8,252 nucleotides of DNA, taken from the NCBI GenBank assembly GCA_027858215.1, contig JAQIDD010000105.1, forward strand, positions 1 through 8,252, written 5' to 3'. How positions within the stretch are numbered: position 1 is the stretch's first letter; each line of letters starts with the position of its first letter. The position numbers and the translations under genes were made by a program. The DNA is from Candidatus Delongbacteria bacterium (GTDB lineage Bacteria > Bacteroidota > Bacteroidia > Bacteroidales > ML635J-15). This document shows, piece by piece, positions 5,444 to 8,252 of this stretch. The notes beneath the pieces were generated by a model. That model saw only the letters and a program-made list of their open reading frames with translations. It was not told the origin of the DNA and ran no database searches.

Positions 5444-7600
5444 TTATTTCAAATGTACATCAAAATAGTCCGACACCTTTTGCATCAGGTGAACACGGTC
5501 GTATCCGCCCACGTTGTGTTCTGCCTGCGGATACTCAAAATAATCCACCGGGATGCCGGCTTTTATGCATTCCCTGACAAACACCAGGCTGTGTTGTTGC
5601 ACCACTACCGGATCAATGCCGCCGTGGATCATCATGAGTCTGCCTTCCAAATTTTTTACTTTGTCGTTGAGGCAGGCATTTTCATAACCTTCGGGGTTTT
5701 CCTCCGGTGTATCCATGTAGCGTTCGCCATACATGATTTCGTAATATTTCCAGTCTGTTACCGGGCCGCCTGCCACGCCCACTTTAAACGTATCAGGGTG
5801 ATCCAGCATGAGTTTAGTTGTCATAAAACCGCCGAAACTCCAGCCATGCACCCCGATGCGCGATGTGTCAACGTATGGCAGTGACTGCAGGAATTTGATG
5901 CCTTCCATCTGGTCGGCTGTCTCATGTTTGCCAAGCTGCCGGTGTACGATGTTTTCAAATTCCAGTCCCCGGTTGTATGAACCCCGGTTGTCGAGGGTGA
6001 ACATCACGTAACCGTGTTGCGCCATGTAATACTGCCATCCGCGTGCACCGCCCATCCACGATTCTGTGATCATCTGTACGTGGGGGCCGCCATACACATA
6101 CACCACCGTGGGATAGGTTTGCAAGGGATCAAAATCTGCCGGCTTAATGAGGCGGTAATACAGGTCTGTTTCTCCATCGGCAGCTTTGATGGTGCCAATT
6201 TCCATGTCAACCGGTTTGACTTCTTCCAGGGGATTTTTGGCCGTAAGCACATTGCGTTCATGTGTGCCATCTGTGTTGATGATGTCATAAGCCCGTGGCA
6301 CCTCAGTGCTCGAATACTCATCCAGCACATAGTTGTTGTCACTTGACAATTTGGCTGAGTGTGTGCCGGGTTGATTGGTGAGTTTTATCATCGCGCCGGA
6401 CGCTATGTTGACTTTGTACAGGTGACGCTCCAGCGGGCTCTCTTTTGTGGCCTGGATAAAAACATGGTTCCCGTTATCATCAAAACCCAGGACATCAGTA
6501 ACCAGCCAGTCTCCGGAGGTGATTTGTTTCAGCAGCTTGCCTTTAAGGTTGTAAAGGTACAGGTGGTTAAACCCGTCCCAACGGGATTGCCAGATGAACT
6601 CATCATTTTTGCCCGGTAAAAATTGCCCCGGATGCAAAGGCTCGGTATATTTTTCATGCGTTTCTTCAAACAGCGTTTTTTTGAATTTTCCATTTTTTGC
6701 ATCGTACATATTCAGTTGCATGTGGTCCTGGCCACGGTTTACAATGGCAATCAAAATGTACTTGTTATCTGGTGTCCAGGCCAGGTTGGTCAGGTATTGT
6801 TCCTTGTCGCCATCTGTTTGTAATTGAATGTCTTCGCCGCTTGCCACATCATACACGCGGACAGTGGTTTCTTCGGATTTCATGCCGGCCATGGGGTATT
6901 TGATGTTGTCAACGCTGGCCACACGCGTTGTGATGTCAATGAGCGGGTAATCAGACACATTGCTTTCATCTTTCACATAATAAGCCAGTTTTTTGCCGTC
7001 GGGGGACCAAAAAGTACCTTTTTCGATGCCAAATTCACGCCGTGACACACTTTGTCCGTAAATAATATCCAGGTTGCGGTCATTGCTGATGCTGGTGACT
7101 TCGCCCTTGTCATCTGTGATAAACACATTGTTGCCTGAGGTAAAAGCCATCCTTCTTTTATCTGCCCTGATGTCATAGTTTTCACTGTTTTCGGGAAACT
7201 GCATCTTGCTGACAATGCTGTCTTTTTCTAGGTCATACAGCAGCCAGTGGCCTGAGGTTTGAAAACTGATTTGCCCGTTGTTTTGCCAGGTAATGGACGG
7301 GAAATATTTTGGCGCCTCAATGTTGCTGGCCATTATGGCTGTTCCCAGTTGCTCCAGGCTTATGATTTCAGCGGCTTCGTCTGATTGAACGGATTCACTC
7401 AGCAGTTTTTCCCCCACGATATAGGTAAGATCGCGGCTGCCCGGTCTCCACTGAATGTTACGCCTGTGTTCCGGACGGTATTCCCGCCCCATGCCGATGA
7501 CAGCGTCTTCGATGCTGAGAACCTTGTCCTGTGCCGGACTGAGCTGAAAAACAAAAATGGTAGTCAGAAAAATTGCAAATGCTCTGATAAATGATTTCAT
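5444..7600 (-). CDS. Secreted S9 family peptidase (DPP4-like, beta-propeller + alpha/beta hydrolase)
   Basis: This 718-residue serine peptidase probably trims peptides in the periplasm. Residues 1-23 are a signal peptide (hydrophobic 7-20, then SPAQ). Residues about 100-455 are the DPP4-type beta-propeller with repeated strand motifs (FWSPDGKKLAYY, LAWTPDNKYILI). Residues about 480-718 are the S9 catalytic domain: Tyr503 in YVYGGP (oxyanion hole), Ser588 in GWSFGG, Asp663 in HGGIDPVVVQQHS and His695 in EHNVGG. Triad and spacing are intact and the length is typical. The two adjacent glutamates that anchor the substrate N-terminus in human DPP4 (E205/E206) align with Arg187-Arg188 in SVSRREFG, so classical dipeptidyl-peptidase activity should not be assumed. 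The ATG has no Shine-Dalgarno. A TATATTTG box lies 26 bases upstream. The gene is monocistronic and its terminator is unclear; a 5-bp AACAC/GTGTT hairpin at 5422-5436 is weak. Confidence 0.93.
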   Translation of the reverse strand: MKSFIRAFAIFLTTIFVFQLSPAQDKVLSIEDAVIGMGREYRPEHRRNIQWRPGSRDLTYIVGEKLLSESVQSDEAAEIISLEQLGTAIMASNIEAPKYFPSITWQNNGQISFQTSGHWLLYDLEKDSIVSKMQFPENSENYDIRADKRRMAFTSGNNVFITDDKGEVTSISNDRNLDIIYGQSVSRREFGIEKGTFWSPDGKKLAYYVKDESNVSDYPLIDITTRVASVDNIKYPMAGMKSEETTVRVYDVASGEDIQLQTDGDKEQYLTNLAWTPDNKYILIAIVNRGQDHMQLNMYDAKNGKFKKTLFEETHEKYTEPLHPGQFLPGKNDEFIWQSRWDGFNHLYLYNLKGKLLKQITSGDWLVTDVLGFDDNGNHVFIQATKESPLERHLYKVNIASGAMIKLTNQPGTHSAKLSSDNNYVLDEYSSTEVPRAYDIINTDGTHERNVLTAKNPLEEVKPVDMEIGTIKAADGETDLYYRLIKPADFDPLQTYPTVVYVYGGPHVQMITESWMGGARGWQYYMAQHGYVMFTLDNRGSYNRGLEFENIVHRQLGKHETADQMEGIKFLQSLPYVDTSRIGVHGWSFGGFMTTKLMLDHPDTFKVGVAGGPVTDWKYYEIMYGERYMDTPEENPEGYENACLNDKVKNLEGRLMMIHGGIDPVVVQQHSLVFVRECIKAGIPVDYFEYPQAEHNVGGYDRVHLMQKVSDYFDVHLK

Positions 7601-7626
7601 GGTATTGAAAATTGGTTCGTATGTGA

Positions 7627-7634
7627 CAAATATA
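7627..7634 (-). promoter_or_regulatory. Candidate -7 element of the S9 peptidase promoter
   Basis: On the minus strand TATATTTG matches the Bacteroidota -7 consensus TAnnTTTG exactly and lies 26 bases before the ATG. No TTTG is found at the usual 19-21 base distance upstream. The nearest TTTGG, at about 7666-7670, is too far, so only the -7 box is supported. Confidence 0.4.
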
Positions 7635-7698
7635 ATCCAATAAGCGTAAAAATAATGCAGTTCTCCAAACCAAATGCTTAAAATAAGTATAATGATGC

Positions 7699-7750
7699 GG
7701 GCGTGCCCCTTATTTATTTTTTAATAAATCGGATAAAAATCAAATAAGGG
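7699..7750. repeat. 17-bp inverted repeat upstream of the S9 peptidase gene, with a further local inverted copy
   Basis: GGGCGTGCCCCTTATTT (7699-7715) is the inverted partner of 5377-5393 with one difference. Its CCCTTATTT part (7707-7715) also pairs perfectly with AAATAAGGG at 7742-7750 across an AT-rich 26-base spacer, so the local segment can fold by itself. The spacer carries a T-run and an A-run (7717-7724, 7733-7739). Confidence 0.55.
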
Positions 7751-7782
7751 TCGGTCTCCGGTTGCAAGCTGACTTGGCTCTA

Positions 7783-7864
7783 TTGCTGTTGCCATGCCTG
7801 AACTGGAGCTTTCTCCGGCAGCTCTGTTCAGGCAGGACCCAGCAACACATCGCCTGCGGCAGGC
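7783..7864. repeat. Long hairpin followed by a GCCTG-CGG-CAGGC palindrome
   Basis: TGCCTGAAC...AGCT (7795-7810) pairs with AGCT...GTTCAGGCA (7820-7834), broken only by a small 3-versus-2 base bulge, with a nine-base loop. TTGCTG (7783-7788) pairs outside it with CAGCAA (7840-7845). Seven bases on, GCCTG (7852-7856) pairs with CAGGC (7860-7864) around CGG. The GC-rich block sits in AT-rich surroundings between the S9 peptidase promoter and the possible gene at 7945. It could be a structured leader, a REP-like element or an RNA; no T-run follows closely. Confidence 0.55.
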
Positions 7865-7944
7865 TTTCCACCTCCGCCCTCACGCAGAGAGGCAATATCG
7901 CATTGTAAAATCATGTTACATGTTTATACCAAATTTATCTAACC

Positions 7945-8210
7945 ATGAAAAATAGTGCGGTTGTATTTTTTATGCTATGCTGCTATGCCATAATGTCTGG
8001 CTTTACTCAACCTGTTATGTAAAATACAGCAATGCATATTTTCCTGCTTTATCAAGTGTAACCATCGGGAAAAAATACGTGTTGATACCTGCTGAAAACC
8101 GCAGTTTGATATTTACCTTGCCAAAAACATATTCCATTTACCGCTGCCTTGAAAACAACCTGATTGTTTTTTGTGCGTGCCATGAATACAAAAAAGAAAA
8201 CGTTTCGTGA
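7945..8210 (+). pseudogene. Possible secreted-protein gene with broken frame (unrecognised)
   Basis: ATG 7945 opens a 25-codon frame whose product, MKNSAVVFFMLCCYAIMSG then FTQPVM, looks like a Bacteroidota signal peptide. It ends at TAA 8020-8022. A second frame, open from 7977 to TGA 8208-8210, continues with VTIGKKYVLIPAENRSLIF and FTLPKTYSIYRCLENN and has plausible codon use. One single-base indel near 8008-8020 would join the signal peptide to it. I recognise no family in either part. Other readings are that the ATG at 7945 is chance, or that a new gene starts at 8182 (MNTKKKTFRDLTFTMKKD, open to the window edge). The edge prevents a decision. Confidence 0.3.
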
Positions 8211-8252
8211 CCTGACATTTACAATGAAAAAAGATTCAACGGGGTATATACC

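Noticed and set aside
5432..5884. 150-codon plus-strand frame antisense to the S9 peptidase catalytic domain
   Set aside because: It is a complement of conserved catalytic-domain codons, without independent support.

Overview
The window looks like chromosomal DNA of a member of the phylum Bacteroidota. The support is indirect but consistent. Genes start after A-rich leaders with almost no Shine-Dalgarno sequence. Upstream elements resemble the Bacteroidota -7 box TAnnTTTG. Several proteins read like Bacteroidota versions of their families: a 115-residue L19, an S9 peptidase with DPVVVQQHS and EHNVGG around its catalytic Asp and His, and a C69-type dipeptidase tail. I cannot place the order or genus from sequence alone.

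Layout: the genes strictly alternate in strand, giving three convergent pairs and no operon. Pair 1 (1-1906) is the broken C-terminal end of a C69-family dipeptidase gene (+) facing a lipoprotein lytic transglycosylase of MltF type (-), with a hairpin terminator between them. Pair 2 (2459-3834) is ribosomal protein L19, rplS (+), facing a patatin-like phospholipase (-), with a strong bidirectional terminator between them. Pair 3 (4334-7600) is an Ohr-type organic hydroperoxide reductase (+) facing a secreted prolyl-oligopeptidase-family (S9/DPP4-like) peptidase (-). At the right edge, 7945-8210 may hold the start of a secreted-protein gene whose frame is broken.

The genes are housekeeping and stress functions: peptide turnover, cell-wall remodelling, translation, lipid hydrolysis and peroxide detoxification. 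I see no evidence that they form one pathway or a defence or mobile system.

The unusual content lies between the genes. About 2 kb of non-coding sequence carries layered inverted repeats and short-period arrays. A roughly 145-bp element at 3947-4091 is flanked by inverted 7-bp tandem repeats, and a diverged second copy lies at 5218-5375. There is a 100-bp imperfect palindrome at 2169-2268, 8-bp GAGATGGN arrays in both orientations, and a 17-bp inverted repeat (16/17 identical) on either side of the S9 peptidase gene. A long hairpin followed by a small palindrome sits at 7783-7864. Two distant terminators share a 28-nt hairpin with compensatory base changes. The repeated element is the best candidate here for something undescribed; its function cannot be read from this window.
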